A stretch of 64,000 bases of DNA from assembly GCF_001632285.1 (NCBI RefSeq), contig NZ_LWAH01000001.1, positions 187,144 through 251,143 on the forward strand. The letters run 5' to 3'. A program made the translations under genes and the position numbers. Shown here in pieces: positions 63,638-64,000 of this stretch. This stretch comes from Moraxella catarrhalis (GTDB lineage Bacteria > Pseudomonadota > Gammaproteobacteria > Pseudomonadales > Moraxellaceae). Numbering within the stretch: position 1 is the stretch's first letter; each line of letters opens with the position of its first letter. The notes under the pieces are model-generated. The model was given only the letters and a program-made list of their open reading frames with translations. It had not been told where the DNA came from and searched no databases.

Positions 63638-63823
63638 ATGACAACCGATACCAAAAAAAGTGCCTTGCGTGAAAAAATTGAACAATTTGATCAATTAAGT
63701 GACACCATGCATGATGCCGAGAAAAAACGCACGCTAGAAGAGCAGGTGGAGTATCTGAAAGATCAAGGGATTGATCCTTCAAAAACCTATGCCAAATGGG
63801 ATGATGATAAAGAAGAAGAGTGA
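63638..63823 (+). CDS. Small acidic protein, unknown function
   Basis: A 61-residue protein starting MTTDTKKSALREKIEQFDQ, rich in Asp, Glu and Lys, with probable helical stretches (LREKIEQFDQL, AEKKRTLEEQVEYLKDQG) and an acidic C terminus DDDKEEE. GGAG at 63628-63631 gives good spacing to ATG 63638. The frame opens at 63605. I do not recognise a family. A ribosome-binding site and downstream terminator support that it is real. Confidence 0.7.
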   Translation: MTTDTKKSALREKIEQFDQLSDTMHDAEKKRTLEEQVEYLKDQGIDPSKTYAKWDDDKEEE

Positions 63824-63886
63824 TTTTTAATATGACATATCATAATTTTATATGCCATATTGAGATAAAAAGCTTAACAGCAAAAT

Positions 63887-63912
63887 AGCCCAAGATAACT
63901 CTTGGGCTTTTA
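63887..63912. terminator. Bidirectional terminator at the right end
   Basis: A 9-bp stem AGCCCAAGA / TCTTGGGCT with a 4-nt loop and T-run, between the small acidic protein gene and the minus-strand gene entering from the right. Confidence 0.85.
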
Positions 63913-63918
63913 CTTCGG

Positions 63919-64000
63919 CTATTTAACTAATATCCAAGATGAGCTGCCATCAGCATTGATGACACGCCGATAGGTCGTTCCTGTGGTAGGCGGAGTGTTT
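63919..64000 (-). CDS. 3' end of an unrecognised gene
   Basis: Reading the minus strand from the right edge gives 26 codons ending GTTYRRVINADGSSSWILVK and a TAG stop at 63919-63921, placed just before a terminator. The fragment is too short to assign a family. Confidence 0.5.
   Translation of the reverse strand, partial: NTPPTTGTTYRRVINADGSSSWILVK

Noticed and set aside
1-64000. CRISPR array, prophage, transposase or toxin-antitoxin module
   Set aside because: No spaced direct repeats, phage structural genes, transposase motifs or recognisable toxin-antitoxin pairs were found; the short tandem duplications lack spacer structure.

Overview
The window is chromosomal DNA of a gammaproteobacterium of the Moraxellaceae, most likely Moraxella (M. 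catarrhalis or a close relative). This is inferred from the low-to-moderate GC content, the norB/nsrR/aniA denitrification set, the gacS-cysM-rlmD-relA and hemA-TPR-lolB-ispE-tRNA(Gln)-prs neighbourhoods shared with Pseudomonas and Acinetobacter, and protein sequences of Acinetobacter/Psychrobacter type. No database search was possible. I see no prophage, insertion sequence, integron, CRISPR array or rRNA operon. Almost everything is core metabolism.

Layout. 1-2112 (minus): hisIE followed by tatA-tatB-tatC, with tatC running off the left edge. 2248-3031: rpmI-rplT with its own promoter and a strong terminator. 3131-10221: a nitrite/NO respiration block made of norB (quinol NO reductase), nsrR (NO-sensing repressor), aniA (copper nitrite reductase with a fused cytochrome c domain), nirV and a His-rich Sco copper chaperone. 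It sits between rplT and pheS, genes that are adjacent in most relatives. 10374-14372: pheS-pheT-ihfA from a separate promoter. 14402-17093: rpmE2, zipA, mutM. 17123-28777: relA, a DEAD-box helicase with a long leader, rlmD, a PolB-like exonuclease, cysM and the hybrid kinase gacS. 28860-30885: a DUF2892 protein, psd and a YbaN-family protein.

31058-35599: a tightly overlapped biotin operon bioA-bioF-bioC-bioD, then dtd. 35649-38239: two Nudix hydrolases, rsfS and nadD. 38417-42143: uvrA and ssb. 42234-43927: a YgiC-like ATP-grasp enzyme behind a small lipoprotein. 44125-45725: ccmC-ccmD-ccmE. 45795-48567: methionine transporter metN-metI-metQ. 48691-51114: a two-component system. 51309-53042: an orphan membrane-fusion lipoprotein and a cytochrome b561. 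53089-58104: prs, two identical tRNA-Gln genes, ispE, lolB and a TPR protein. 58439-63823: hemA, ETF-ubiquinone oxidoreductase, a DUF1285 protein, murI and a small acidic protein. The 3' end of an unrecognised gene enters from the right edge.

How the parts fit. AniA reduces nitrite to NO and NorB reduces NO to N2O. NsrR probably represses both through 8-1-8 inverted repeats upstream of norB and aniA. A Fur-like site also lies in the nsrR-aniA spacer. NirV and the Sco protein fit copper-enzyme maturation, and CcmCDE fits haem attachment to the AniA cytochrome domain. The most unusual features are a repeat-built insertion of about 32 residues between the Fe-S cysteines of NsrR, and a recurring pattern of short (12-19 bp) tandem duplications scattered mostly at gene ends and in spacers.
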